From assembly GCA_902774915.1 (NCBI GenBank), contig CACYKH010000003.1, forward strand, positions 1 to 64,000: a stretch of 64,000 bases of DNA. The letters are read 5' to 3'. The DNA comes from an uncultured Lachnospiraceae bacterium (GTDB taxonomy: Bacteria; Bacillota; Clostridia; Lachnospirales; Lachnospiraceae). Shown in pieces: positions 26,939 through 35,158 of this stretch (within the stretch, counting starts at the first letter, position 1; every line of letters begins with the position of its first letter). The notes under the pieces are model-generated. The model made no database searches. It saw nothing but the letters and a program-made list of their open reading frames with translations, and was not told the DNA's origin. A program made the position numbers and the translations under genes.

Positions 26939-28168
26939 TTATTCTTCTTCTGTGTCATCAGCTGACTCCTCAGCCTCAGACTCTTCTCCCTCTGATTCTT
27001 CAGTAACTTCTTCAGTCTCTTCACTTTCAAGCTCTTCGATAGCAGCACTAACTTCCTCATCAGTTACTGTGCCATCTTCTTCTTCAACTTCTTCGTACTC
27101 TTCGTAATCTTCCTCGTAGTACTCTTCCTCTTCTTCAGCCTGACTTTCACTCTTGATATCAATCTTGTAATCTGTAAGTCTTGCTGCAAGACGAGCATTC
27201 TGACCTTCCTTACCAATGGCAAGTGAAAGCTTCTCATCAGGAACTACAACTCTGGCAATTCTCTCTTCCTCATCAACCTCAACTGAAACAACAGGTGATG
27301 GACGGAGTGCATTTTCAATAAATACTGCAGGATCCTCATCCCACTCTATAACATCAATCTTTTCGCCGCCGAGATCATCAACCACGTTGTTGATACGAAC
27401 ACTGTTAAGACCTACACAAGCTCCAACAGCATCAACATCAGGGTCATTTGACCATACAGCAAGCTTAGAACGTGAACCAGCCTCACGAGAAATACTCATG
27501 ATCTCAACTGTACCATCAGCAATCTCTGTAACCTCACGTTCAAAAAGCTTCTTAACAAATTCAGGGTGTGTACGAGAAGTAATGATGCGGAATCCGCCCT
27601 TCTCACTCTCCTTAACACCAACAATGTAAAGCTTAATGCGATCGCCTGGGCGGAATCTCTCGCCTGGGATCATCTCTCTTGATGAAAGGATTGTATCTGT
27701 CTTGTTATCCAGATTAATGCTGAGGTTATAACCTACATTTCTCTGAACGATACCTGTAATGATTGTCTTCTCCTTATCCTTGAAGTAATCATATACAGCC
27801 TTTCTCTCATTCTCCTTAATATTCTGAAGAATGATTCCTCTTGCCTTCTGAGCCGCAATACGACCAAAATCAAGAGTCTTGATCTCACACTCTACGAAAT
27901 CGTTGATCTCGCAGTCTGGATCAATGTGCTTTGCATCCTCGATAAGGATGTCTGTGTTAGGATCGTTGATCTCATCAACTACCTGCTTTGGAGCAGTAAC
28001 TGTAATGTCACCTGTCTCAGGATCCATGTGTACATTAACTGCGTCCTTTCCGAAGTCACGCTCGCAAGCTGAAACGATAGCCTTCTCAATAGAATCTATC
28101 ATCAGTTCCTTGCTGATGTTCTTCTCCTTTTCTAACATGTTGAGTGCTGCAATTATATCTGTCATCAT
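26939..28168 (-). CDS. nusA: Transcription termination/antitermination factor NusA
   Basis: 409 residues. N-terminal polymerase-binding domain (IIAALNMLEKEKNISKELMIDSIEKAI), S1 domain (about 135-200, ITGIVQRNVGYNLSINLDN) and two KH domains (GACVGLNSVRINNVVDDLGGEKIDVIEW, split from VSLAIGKEGQNARLAARLTDYKIDI by about 55 residues) are complete. The last about 65 residues are almost wholly acidic with Tyr, an unusually strong acidic tail. It controls pausing, termination and rRNA antitermination. Start codons ATGATG follow ggaggat; either may be used. Confidence 0.97.
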   Translation of the reverse strand: MMTDIIAALNMLEKEKNISKELMIDSIEKAIVSACERDFGKDAVNVHMDPETGDITVTAPKQVVDEINDPNTDILIEDAKHIDPDCEINDFVECEIKTLDFGRIAAQKARGIILQNIKENERKAVYDYFKDKEKTIITGIVQRNVGYNLSINLDNKTDTILSSREMIPGERFRPGDRIKLYIVGVKESEKGGFRIITSRTHPEFVKKLFEREVTEIADGTVEIMSISREAGSRSKLAVWSNDPDVDAVGACVGLNSVRINNVVDDLGGEKIDVIEWDEDPAVFIENALRPSPVVSVEVDEEERIARVVVPDEKLSLAIGKEGQNARLAARLTDYKIDIKSESQAEEEEEYYEEDYEEYEEVEEEDGTVTDEEVSAAIEELESEETEEVTEESEGEESEAEESADDTEEE

Positions 28169-28232
28169 ATCCTCCTTATAATGAATATTTGCTATTTACA
28201 ATGACTATTTATATAAACTGACTAGCAGTTTT

Positions 28233-28694
28233 TTACTCCTCATACTCAAGTCTAACACTTGAAACATTTTCTCTGCTCAGGCTCACATCTTCACCATCAA
28301 CATCAATAGTGATCATCTCAGGACTAAAATCCTTAAGCCTTCCAATATGCTCCTTGCCGCCATGATCAGCCTTATAAAGCTTAATGCGGATTAGCTTACC
28401 AATGCTCTTTTCGAACTCCTTGTCTTTCTTAAGCTTTCTTGTAAGACCTGGGGAACTAACCTCTAGTATATAGGCCTCCTCAATAAAGTCTTCAGCATCC
28501 AGCTTTTCATTAAGAGCTCTTGTAACCGTAACACAGTCATCAATGTTTACTCCATCAGGCTTATCTATATAAACCCTGAGGTAGTAATCAGAACCTTCCT
28601 TCACATACTCCACATCCCAAAGATCAAGACCTTCAGCTTCGATGATCGGAAGTACCAGAGACTCTGTTCTCTCTTCAACTTCTGTTCTTTTCAC
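28233..28694 (-). CDS. rimP: Ribosome maturation factor RimP
   Basis: 153 residues. LVLPIIEAEGLDLWDVEYVKEGSDYYLRVYIDKP (in two parts around WDVEYV), DDCVTVTRALNEKLD and YILEVSSPGLTRKLKKDKEF are the RimP hallmark; a small SH3-like C-terminal domain follows. It is needed for 30S assembly. The start is a GTG 7 nt after aaaggag. It is first in the rimP-nusA-ylxRQ-infB-rbfA-nrnA-truB-ribF operon. Confidence 0.95.
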   Translation of the reverse strand: MKRTEVEERTESLVLPIIEAEGLDLWDVEYVKEGSDYYLRVYIDKPDGVNIDDCVTVTRALNEKLDAEDFIEEAYILEVSSPGLTRKLKKDKEFEKSIGKLIRIKLYKADHGGKEHIGRLKDFSPEMITIDVDGEDVSLSRENVSSVRLEYEE

Positions 28695-28757
28695 TTTCGA
28701 CTCCTTTTCTTAGCATTCGCGCAGAGGAACCTTGATTCGCCTTCGCACAAAAGCAAA

Positions 28758-28782
28758 GTGGATTCGGAACTTCCGAACCCAC
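28758..28782 (-). terminator. Leader hairpin of the rimP-nusA operon, possible attenuator
   Basis: On the minus strand a 12-bp stem (gtgggttcggaa/ttccgaatccac, one G-U pair, 1-nt centre) is followed by tttgctttt, as in an intrinsic terminator. It lies in the 5' leader, 30-50 nt after the predicted promoter and 64 nt before rimP, so it may attenuate the operon that encodes NusA. Confidence 0.5.
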
Positions 28783-28810
28783 TCTAGTAATCATTTATTA
28801 AGTTACGTGT

Positions 28811-28838
28811 ATTGTAGCACAAATCCGCTAAAATGCAA
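28811..28838 (-). promoter_or_regulatory. Predicted promoter of the rimP-nusA-infB operon
   Basis: Minus strand TTGCAT, 16 nt, TACAAT with an extended TGC directly before the -10. It lies 117-144 nt upstream of rimP. Confidence 0.65.
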
Positions 28839-28879
28839 GCTTTTTTATCAACTTTTCAGTAAAATAGGCACTTTGACTA

Positions 28880-29641
28880 TTATTCGCTGATACTACCAAG
28901 ATTTTCAGTCACTTTTTTATAATCATAATAATAAGTCAGATCTACAACTCTATTACTCTCTTTACTAACTATTACCACGAGACAATCATTATTCTTCTCA
29001 TTATAGTAATAATAAGCATCTGACTTACCACCAGTCATATCACTTAGAATAGACATGGCACCATCTGCTTCAAAAGTCATATCTCTGTCCGCATCAACCT
29101 CTGGATCATTTATACCAACATTGTAGAAACGATACTTTCTGCTGGATGTATTTATACCCATCTGTTTACCATTTATATAAATGATATTCAGATCACCGCC
29201 AGAACGAACTGTAACCGTACCATTTGAATACTGCTGAACAGACTTAACCTTTGCCTCATTGTCAGTGAATTCAATCTTCATATCCTTAGCAAGCTCATCC
29301 TCTGTCATGGTAAGCTTATTGGTTATATCCTTACCACTGGAGCCAACCAGATACTGAGTTCCTTTATAAATACCAAATGCTACCAGGATTAGAATAATTC
29401 CTGTAATTGTCAGCGAAATGATCTTTCTCTTCTGTCTGCCGGAATTAACCCCAGTACTTTCATCAGACATCATTGTAGGACCTATATATGTAGGAAGATC
29501 ATTAATCTTATCTATATCTACAGTTCTGTCACCAATACTACCACGGAACTTATTATCATCCGCTCTTTCCTCTTCAAATCCAGGAGATGTATTCTCTCCA
29601 TTTCTTGGATTATCCGGATCCTGTTTCAATTGAATTGCCAT
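28880..29641 (-). CDS. Single-pass membrane protein of unknown function
   Basis: 253 residues. The polar N-terminal 75 residues include PTYIGPTMMSDES; a membrane helix lies at about 76-98, and an external domain of about 150 residues (VTVRSGGDLNIIYINGKQMG, RDMTFEADGAMSILSDMTGG, CLVVIVSKESNRVVDLTYYY) follows. The ectodomain looks mainly beta and is not recognised. It lies downstream of the M24 peptidase gene with a 95-bp gap. Start ATG follows ggagtgagtgaaag. Confidence 0.62.
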   Translation of the reverse strand: MAIQLKQDPDNPRNGENTSPGFEEERADDNKFRGSIGDRTVDIDKINDLPTYIGPTMMSDESTGVNSGRQKRKIISLTITGIILILVAFGIYKGTQYLVGSSGKDITNKLTMTEDELAKDMKIEFTDNEAKVKSVQQYSNGTVTVRSGGDLNIIYINGKQMGINTSSRKYRFYNVGINDPEVDADRDMTFEADGAMSILSDMTGGKSDAYYYYNEKNNDCLVVIVSKESNRVVDLTYYYDYKKVTENLGSISE

Positions 29642-29736
29642 CTTTCACTCACTCCTTATAAACAACTGAAGCTATTCTAACACATCTGATATTAAATAAT
29701 CCTTAAATTAGTATTAATTCTTCTAAATTTCACAAT

Positions 29737-30846
29737 TTATAATTCTATAAGTTCCTTAGGTGAATGAGCAAGTGGTTCACAACCATCAGCTGTAATAAGA
29801 ATCATATCCTCTATACGCACACCAAACTTGCCCGGAAGATAGATTCCCGGTTCATCAGTAAGAATCATATTTGGAGCAAGTATGGTGGTGTCCTTGGTGT
29901 TAAAAGCTGGCCTCTCATGAATGTAAAGACCAACTGAGTGTCCTAGCCCATGACCAAAATAATCACCATATCCCTGATTAGCTATGTAGTCTCTGGCTAT
30001 CTTATCCACGTTCTTACACATAAGACCAGCCCTCACGCTATCAAGTACCGCAAGCTGAGCCGAAAGAACTATATTATAAACCTTCTTCTGTTCATCACTA
30101 GCCTTACCAATACAAACAGTCCTTGTCATATCCGAACAATAACCTTTATAAATACAGCCAAAGTCCATGGTGAGAAAATCACCATTCTCCAGTTTCTTCT
30201 CAGTAGGAACTGCATGAGGCATGGAAGAATTAACACCCGAAGCAGCAATAGTCTCAAAAGAGAATCCCTCAGCCCCGTGCCTTTTCATACTGTACTCAAG
30301 CTCGGCTGCAACCTCAAGCTCAGTCATTCCAGGCCTAAGAACCTTAAGAACATCCTCAAACGCCAGATCCCCAATATGCTCCGCCTGTCTCAGTAGCTCA
30401 ACTTCTTCATCGCTCTTTATCTGCCTAGGCTCATAGAGTGCATTTCCCATTGAAAGAAGAACTATCGGCTCATCCATAAATTCATTTGAGCACCACTTCT
30501 CAAACTTCATATAATCAGCATAAGAAATACCCTGATCCTCAAAACCAAGCTTCCTAACATTCTCACCCTTAACAATCTCAACAAAATGCTCCGAAGCAGA
30601 CTTCTTTGCATTAAACTCTCTAACCTCAAAATCACTGGCCTTCTGTGCCGCCTCTGTATACCTCGAGTCTGTGAGGATTATATTCTTATTCGCCGTCACG
30701 ACAGCAAACCCCTCGCCACCAAACCCAGTGTAATAAATCAAACTGTGATGATCTGTTATTAGCAAACCATCTAAATTTAAATCATTTAGTACTTTTCTTA
30801 ATACTTCAATTTTATTCATATCATTCATATCTTTCATTCTATCCAT
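29737..30846 (-). CDS. M24-family Xaa-Pro aminopeptidase
   Basis: 369 residues. An N-terminal creatinase-type domain (about 10-135) is followed by the pita-bread peptidase with all five metal ligands in context: MDFGCIYKGYCSDMTRT (two Asp), GHGLGHSVGLYIHE (His), LTDEPGIYLPG (Glu) and VRIEDM (Glu). It removes N-terminal residues before Pro, in the cytoplasm. The start is uncertain: four ATG codons lie within the first 11 codons and none has a good ribosome binding site; the first is given here. Confidence 0.9.
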   Translation of the reverse strand: MDRMKDMNDMNKIEVLRKVLNDLNLDGLLITDHHSLIYYTGFGGEGFAVVTANKNIILTDSRYTEAAQKASDFEVREFNAKKSASEHFVEIVKGENVRKLGFEDQGISYADYMKFEKWCSNEFMDEPIVLLSMGNALYEPRQIKSDEEVELLRQAEHIGDLAFEDVLKVLRPGMTELEVAAELEYSMKRHGAEGFSFETIAASGVNSSMPHAVPTEKKLENGDFLTMDFGCIYKGYCSDMTRTVCIGKASDEQKKVYNIVLSAQLAVLDSVRAGLMCKNVDKIARDYIANQGYGDYFGHGLGHSVGLYIHERPAFNTKDTTILAPNMILTDEPGIYLPGKFGVRIEDMILITADGCEPLAHSPKELIEL

Positions 30847-30912
30847 ATTTTTAAGTATTAATACTTTTATGTTTTGTTTTTTTGTGTTTTTTTGCTTAAT
30901 CTTTTTGTATTA

Positions 30913-31176
30913 TGGGCTAAACTCACTTGTTTTCTCTACTCAGTCACCCCTTTTTCTGAAATCAGCAAATAAAACACCTTATCAACTACCACCTTTGGGC
31001 TTTATAAGTATATATTCTATAAGAGTCACCCGTCAAATGCTAATTTACGGGTGACTACTTTCTGAAGAATTGTATTTCAGCCCAATCGTAGCTAAATCAG
31101 ACTAAAAACTGTCTAATATAGCATATAAAATATCGGAAACGGGTGACTAGATTTTGTGAAATAGCATTTCAGCCCA
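30913..31176. repeat. Four copies of a GGGTGACT...AGCCCA module in an intergenic region
   Basis: The 466 bp between the M24 peptidase start (30846) and tsf (31313) hold no gene I can support. Within it are two direct 38-bp copies with 30/38 identity (31047-31084 and 31139-31176), both beginning acgggtgacta and ending atttcagccca, and two more diverged copies in the opposite orientation (30949 back to 30913, and 31033 back to 30996), each GGGTGACT followed by about 28 nt and AGCCCA. The inner inverted pair makes a hairpin, agtcacccgt/acgggtgact (31024-31056). The rest is AT-rich. It could be an operator array, small RNA or mobile palindrome. Confidence 0.65.
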
Positions 31177-31260
31177 TAAACTAGAAAAATAGCTACAAGA
31201 CACAAAACATAGCAAATACAAAACACTTAAAATTTAAAACACTGCTAAATACAACAAAAA

Positions 31261-31284
31261 GGGCTATGGAATTCTCCATAGCCC
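31261..31284 (-). terminator. Intrinsic terminator of rpsB-tsf
   Basis: A perfect 10-bp stem, gggctatgga/tccatagccc, with loop attc; on the minus strand it is followed by tttttgttgt. Confidence 0.85.
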
Positions 31285-31312
31285 TATAAAAACTTCTTAT
31301 ATAATCGCGGGT

Positions 31313-32413
31313 TTACTGACCCATCTGAGCAGCAACCTCAGCAGCGAAGTCTTCGTTCTTCTTCTCAAGACCTTCACCAGTCTCAAATCTGATAAAGCTC
31401 TTTATTGCGAAGTTTGCACCAGTCTCCTTAGCAACCTTCTCAACATACTGCTTAACATTTTCCTTATCCTCAGCCTTTACATAAGCCTGATCTACAAGGC
31501 AGATCTCCTTAAGGTGCTTAGCAAAACGTCCCTCAACAAGACCAGCAAAAATCTTATTCTCAAGATACTCATCTTTATGAGCAGCTGCGATATCTCTAAG
31601 AACCTGAACTCCCTCATCTGAAAGGAAGTTAAAGAGGAACTTGTTGTTCTTCTGCTCTTCATAAGCAGCCTTATCCTCATCTGACCACTTACCAGACTCA
31701 ATTGCCTCAGTAATAACTCCGTTAAGGATTGGCTTTGGAAGTGAAGCTGGATCAGCAAGTGAGCTGTCTACAACGATTTCCTTCTCCTTAGCAAGTGTAT
31801 CAGCTGAGATTTCATCTCTTGATACATACTGAGGATTCATAGCAGCGATCTGCATAGCTACGTTGTTCATAGCTTCCTTGATAGCATCACTATTGTTATC
31901 GCACTGAGCCTCTACAAGAACACCAATCTTACCACCCATGTGGATGTAAGATACAATAGCATCTCCTGTAAGCTTCTCAAAACGACGAATTGTAAGGTTC
32001 TCACCAATCTTAGCAACCATAGCCTTGTGATACTCTTCTACAGTTGATGATGGCTCGATATCAGATGTAGCAGCCATGAAAGCAGCCATATCTGCATAGT
32101 TACCATTGTTGATCTGTGTTGCAAGACCATTTACATATGTCTGGAATACTTCGTTCTTAGCAACGAAGTCTGTCTCTGAGTTAACCTCGATAATTGTTGC
32201 TGTCTTAGCATCATCTGAAAGAACTGTTGCTACAATACCTTCTGCTGCAATTCTACCAGCCTTCTTCTCTGCTGTAGCAAGACCCTTCTTACGAAGGAAC
32301 TCAACAGCTGCATCAAAATCGCCGTCTGTCTCTGTAAGAGCCTTCTTACAGTCCATCATACCAGCGCCTGTCATTTCTCTAAGTTTCTTAACATCTGCTG
32401 CTGTAATAGCCAT
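31313..32413 (-). CDS. tsf: Elongation factor Ts with an enlarged C-terminal region
   Basis: 366 residues, about 55 longer than usual for this group. MAITAADVKKLREMTGAGMMDCKKAL starts the UBA-like domain in two recognisable blocks, and SETDFVAKNEVF is the EF-Tu contact motif. The usual short linker after SRDEISADTLAKEKEIV is replaced by an extra stretch (about 222-280, including ESGKWSDEDKAAYEEQKNNK) before the conserved KEICLVDQAYVKAEDKENVKQYV. EF-Ts exchanges GDP on EF-Tu. It follows rpsB by 24 nt, the normal operon. Confidence 0.94.
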   Translation of the reverse strand: MAITAADVKKLREMTGAGMMDCKKALTETDGDFDAAVEFLRKKGLATAEKKAGRIAAEGIVATVLSDDAKTATIIEVNSETDFVAKNEVFQTYVNGLATQINNGNYADMAAFMAATSDIEPSSTVEEYHKAMVAKIGENLTIRRFEKLTGDAIVSYIHMGGKIGVLVEAQCDNNSDAIKEAMNNVAMQIAAMNPQYVSRDEISADTLAKEKEIVVDSSLADPASLPKPILNGVITEAIESGKWSDEDKAAYEEQKNNKFLFNFLSDEGVQVLRDIAAAHKDEYLENKIFAGLVEGRFAKHLKEICLVDQAYVKAEDKENVKQYVEKVAKETGANFAIKSFIRFETGEGLEKKNEDFAAEVAAQMGQ

Positions 32414-32437
32414 TTCTATATCCTCCTATTATTTAGA

Positions 32438-33199
32438 TTACTCTGCGTCTTCTTCTACTTCTTCAACTTCTTCTACGATCTCTTCTACGATCTCAACTTC
32501 TTCCTCAACATCATCTGAGCCTTCACCAGCCTCGATAACTGCATCAGCAAGTTTAGATACGATAAGCTTAACCGCACGAATAGCATCATCATTACCTGGG
32601 ATTACATAGTCAAGGTCATCAGGATCGCAGTTTGTATCAGCAATACCGATAAGAGGAATTCCAAGTGCATGTGCCTCCTGTACGCAGATTCTCTCCTTGT
32701 GAGGATCTACTACGAAAATAATGTCAGGGAGTCTCTTCATGTTCTCGATACCACCAAGGTTCTTCTGAAGTTTCTCCATCTCTTTCTTAATGTTTACAAC
32801 TTCTTTCTTAGGAAGTACATCGAAAGTACCATCTTCTTCCATCTTCTTATACTTCTTAAGAGTCTCAATTCTTGACTGGATAGTCTTGAAGTTTGTGAGC
32901 ATACCACCAAGCCATCTCTGGTTTACGAAGTACATACCACATCTCTCAGCCTCAGACTGGATTGAATCCTGAGCCTGCTTCTTAGTACCTACAAAGAGAA
33001 CTGTTCCACCGTTAGCAACTGTATCAAATACAGCCTTATAAGCCTCATCCATCTTACCAACTGTCTTCTGAAGGTCGATGATGTGGATGTTGTTACGCTC
33101 TGTGTAGATGTACTCATCCATCTTAGGGTTCCATCTTCTTGTCTGGTGACCGAAGTGAACACCTGCCTCAAGTAACTGTTTCATTGAAATAACGCTCAT
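32438..33199 (-). CDS. rpsB: Ribosomal protein uS2
   Basis: 253 residues from [20 protein letters not shown]; the ATG at 33199 has the excellent site aggaggtgtaat, and the in-frame ATG 57 nt upstream is rejected. [47 protein letters not shown] and [22 protein letters not shown] (in two parts) are diagnostic of uS2. The C-terminal about 20 residues are almost all Glu and Val. First gene of rpsB-tsf. Confidence 0.97.
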   Translation of the reverse strand: MSVISMKQLLEAGVHFGHQTRRWNPKMDEYIYTERNNIHIIDLQKTVGKMDEAYKAVFDTVANGGTVLFVGTKKQAQDSIQSEAERCGMYFVNQRWLGGMLTNFKTIQSRIETLKKYKKMEEDGTFDVLPKKEVVNIKKEMEKLQKNLGGIENMKRLPDIIFVVDPHKERICVQEAHALGIPLIGIADTNCDPDDLDYVIPGNDDAIRAVKLIVSKLADAVIEAGEGSDDVEEEVEIVEEIVEEVEEVEEDAE

Positions 33200-33343
33200 A
33201 TTACACCTCCTGGTTTCTTCTTCTGTGGACTCCTCTTTAAACATGTAAACCGCCATAGGTTTATCCTACTGAGCAAGCGGCACCGAACTGTTTAAAATCC
33301 ACATGTTTATTTTTCTGGCTTTAGGCATAGTTTTCCTAAGGCC
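33200..33343 (-). promoter_or_regulatory. Structured rpsB 5' leader
   Basis: Two stem-loops lie between the promoter and rpsB: ggctttagg/cctaaggcc (33317-33343, 9 bp with one G-U) and taaacc/ggttta (33246-33263). Autoregulation of rpsB by S2 through its leader is known in some bacteria; whether this leader works that way is inference. Confidence 0.4.
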
Positions 33344-33352
33344 GCAATGGGT

Positions 33353-33381
33353 ATAATAACATAAGAAAACCCCTATTGCAA
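33353..33381 (-). promoter_or_regulatory. Predicted rpsB promoter
   Basis: Minus strand TTGCAA, 17 nt, TATTAT with extended TGT. It overlaps the terminator of the upstream gene. Confidence 0.55.
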
Positions 33382-33389
33382 GGGGTTTC
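33366..33389 (-). terminator. Intrinsic terminator after the MltG-domain stalk protein
   Basis: Stem aaacccct/aggggttt with a 6-nt loop, followed on the minus strand by ttttctta. Confidence 0.75.
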
Positions 33390-33418
33390 TTAATGGTTTT
33401 TATATTATTTTTCTGGGA

Positions 33419-33979
33419 TTATTTACCCTGAGTTGTAAGTATCTTTGCAATCTCCTCTTTTGTTGCACCCTCTTTAAACTCGAATGTACCAACATGAAGG
33501 TTAGATGCATAGTCCTTCTTAATAAGCCACTCATTAAACTCTGTAGCTGACTTAACAAGTCCGGCATCTTCAAGGAGAGATGAAATCTGCTCTGAAGACA
33601 TACCAGATGTAACTGTTATGCTCTTCTTTCCGTTAGACTTCTTTTCTTCTTCTGTAGTAGCCTCTGTTGTCTTCTCCTCAGTAGTAGCTTCTGTTGTAGC
33701 CTCTGTTGTTTCCTCAGTGGTTTCCTCTGTAGTAGCTTCTGTTGTTTCTTCCTCAGTTGTCGCCTCAGTAGTAGCTTCCGTTGTTGCCTCAGTTGTAGCT
33801 TCAGTAGTTTCCTCTACAGTAGTAACCTCTTCTGTTGTTGTCTCTTCTTCTGTTGTTGCCTCAGTAACTACATCGCCAGTAATCTCTTCTAAAGTTGGTG
33901 CTGGAGCAATCGCATACATTATACCTGCACCGATAACAAGACCAATACCAATGCCTCTTAACATATATCTCTTATTCAT
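33419..33979 (-). CDS. Membrane protein with Thr/Glu stalk and a lone MltG-type LysM-like domain
   Basis: 186 residues. An N-terminal membrane helix (about 8-27, GIGIGLVIGAGIMYAIA) is followed by a low-complexity stalk at about 38-112 made of ATTE/TTEE units. Residues about 120-185 (ITVTSGMSSEQISSLLEDAG, FNEWLIKKDYASNLHVGTFEF, GATKEEIAKILTTQ) resemble the LysM-like N-terminal domain of the endolytic transglycosylase MltG, but the catalytic domain is missing altogether. It could bind the cell wall or partner with a glycan enzyme. It lies 3 nt downstream of the DUF6115-like gene. Confidence 0.72.
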   Translation of the reverse strand: MNKRYMLRGIGIGLVIGAGIMYAIAPAPTLEEITGDVVTEATTEEETTTEEVTTVEETTEATTEATTEATTEATTEEETTEATTEETTEETTEATTEATTEEKTTEATTEEEKKSNGKKSITVTSGMSSEQISSLLEDAGLVKSATEFNEWLIKKDYASNLHVGTFEFKEGATKEEIAKILTTQGK

Positions 33980-33982
33980 TTC

Positions 33983-35041
33983 TTACTCTCCCTGCTGTTT
34001 ATCTATAATGGCTTTAACTTCACCAACGCCAATGTTCAGTACCTTAGAAATCTCTATTAAACTGAAGCCTGCATTATACATTTCCATTACATTTCCAGCT
34101 GTATCACCGTCAGTAAGATTTATTCCCTTATCATCAAGAAGGTCGTTAATGTCATCTGGAGTCTCAACCTTGGAAGCTTCTTCTTTGACTTCTTCCTTAA
34201 CTTCCTCAGCAGCCTTTTCAGCCTTCTCCTGAACTTCTTCTACAGACTTGGCTGCTTCCTGCTTCTTATCCTTCTTGTTCTTCTTGTCTCTCTTTTTATT
34301 CTTCTTGCCAAACTTGGAGCTCTTTTCCTGCTCAGCAATCTCATCCTTGTTTACATACTCAACAGGTCCCTTAAGGATTTCTGTCTCGCCTTCGCTATCA
34401 TTATTAACAGGTGCTGCCTCTGGAGCCTGTGCTTTCTCTTGAGCTGGTGCAGCAGCCTTCTGCTCAGCTGCGAACTTCTCAAGTTCAGCCTTCTGCTCAG
34501 ATGCCAGTTTCTCAAGCTCAGCTTTCTTAGCATCAAGCTTAGCATCTATTTCGCCAATCTCAGCCTTAAGCTTTTCAAGACCTTCCTTGTATTCGTCGAT
34601 AACCTTGAGAGAAGCTTTCATATCCTTCTCCTTGTCACCAACCTTCTTGTAAAGTTCTTCAAGCTCAGCCTTGTTCTTATTAATATCCTCTGTTACTTCA
34701 TTGTAATACTTCTCAAGCTTCTGTGTATCTTCAGTAGCTCTCTCATCTATCTTTCCAATATTCTCGGAAACCTTATCTGCAACTACCTTGTCGCTCTTCT
34801 TTACTTCCTCGTCGATCATCTTGGAAACGCTATCACCAACAGTCTTCTTAGCTGAGTTCTTGCTGTACTCCCTGATGTGATTATCAACCAGCTTATTGAG
34901 ATGCTTCTTATCAGCATCTGTCAGCTCTGTCTTGATATTAGGATTAACCTTTTCCTCTTCTTTGTCGTCTGGTGTTAAAACGAAGCTAATAATTATTGCG
35001 ATAATACCAACAATTATTAATACAATAGCAGTTGTAGTCAT
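33983..35041 (-). CDS. Membrane-anchored coiled-coil protein with C-terminal helix-turn-helix-like segment (DUF6115-like)
   Basis: 352 residues. A membrane helix at 4-23 (AIVLIIVGIIAIIISFVL), then a long coiled coil (about 60-195, heptad-rich Lys/Glu/Leu), an Ala/Pro/Glu linker, a basic patch KFGKKNKKRDKKNKKDKK and a C-terminal NVMEMYNAGFSLIEISKVLNIGVGEVKAIID, which looks like a degenerate helix-turn-helix and is the family mark. Members are found across Clostridia without known function. The basic patch could contact nucleic acid or lipid head groups. Likely co-transcribed with the stalk protein downstream. Confidence 0.72.
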   Translation of the reverse strand: MTTTAIVLIIVGIIAIIISFVLTPDDKEEEKVNPNIKTELTDADKKHLNKLVDNHIREYSKNSAKKTVGDSVSKMIDEEVKKSDKVVADKVSENIGKIDERATEDTQKLEKYYNEVTEDINKNKAELEELYKKVGDKEKDMKASLKVIDEYKEGLEKLKAEIGEIDAKLDAKKAELEKLASEQKAELEKFAAEQKAAAPAQEKAQAPEAAPVNNDSEGETEILKGPVEYVNKDEIAEQEKSSKFGKKNKKRDKKNKKDKKQEAAKSVEEVQEKAEKAAEEVKEEVKEEASKVETPDDINDLLDDKGINLTDGDTAGNVMEMYNAGFSLIEISKVLNIGVGEVKAIIDKQQGE

Positions 35042-35158
35042 ACCTCATACCCCTTTAATTAAATAAAAAATGTAGCAGAACTACTTTACATAATGTAGTT
35101 CCGCTACATATAATACCACAAAATATAGAAAATAAAAACTAATTTTTTACTATATTTA

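Noticed and set aside
30869-31054. Small plus-strand frame in the 466-bp intergenic region
   Set aside because: No ribosome binding site, biased composition, and it crosses the repeat modules.
33618-34232. Plus-strand frame of Val/Ser repeats (SSVVASVV)
   Set aside because: It is the complement of the Thr/Glu stalk; repeat composition keeps the frame open.
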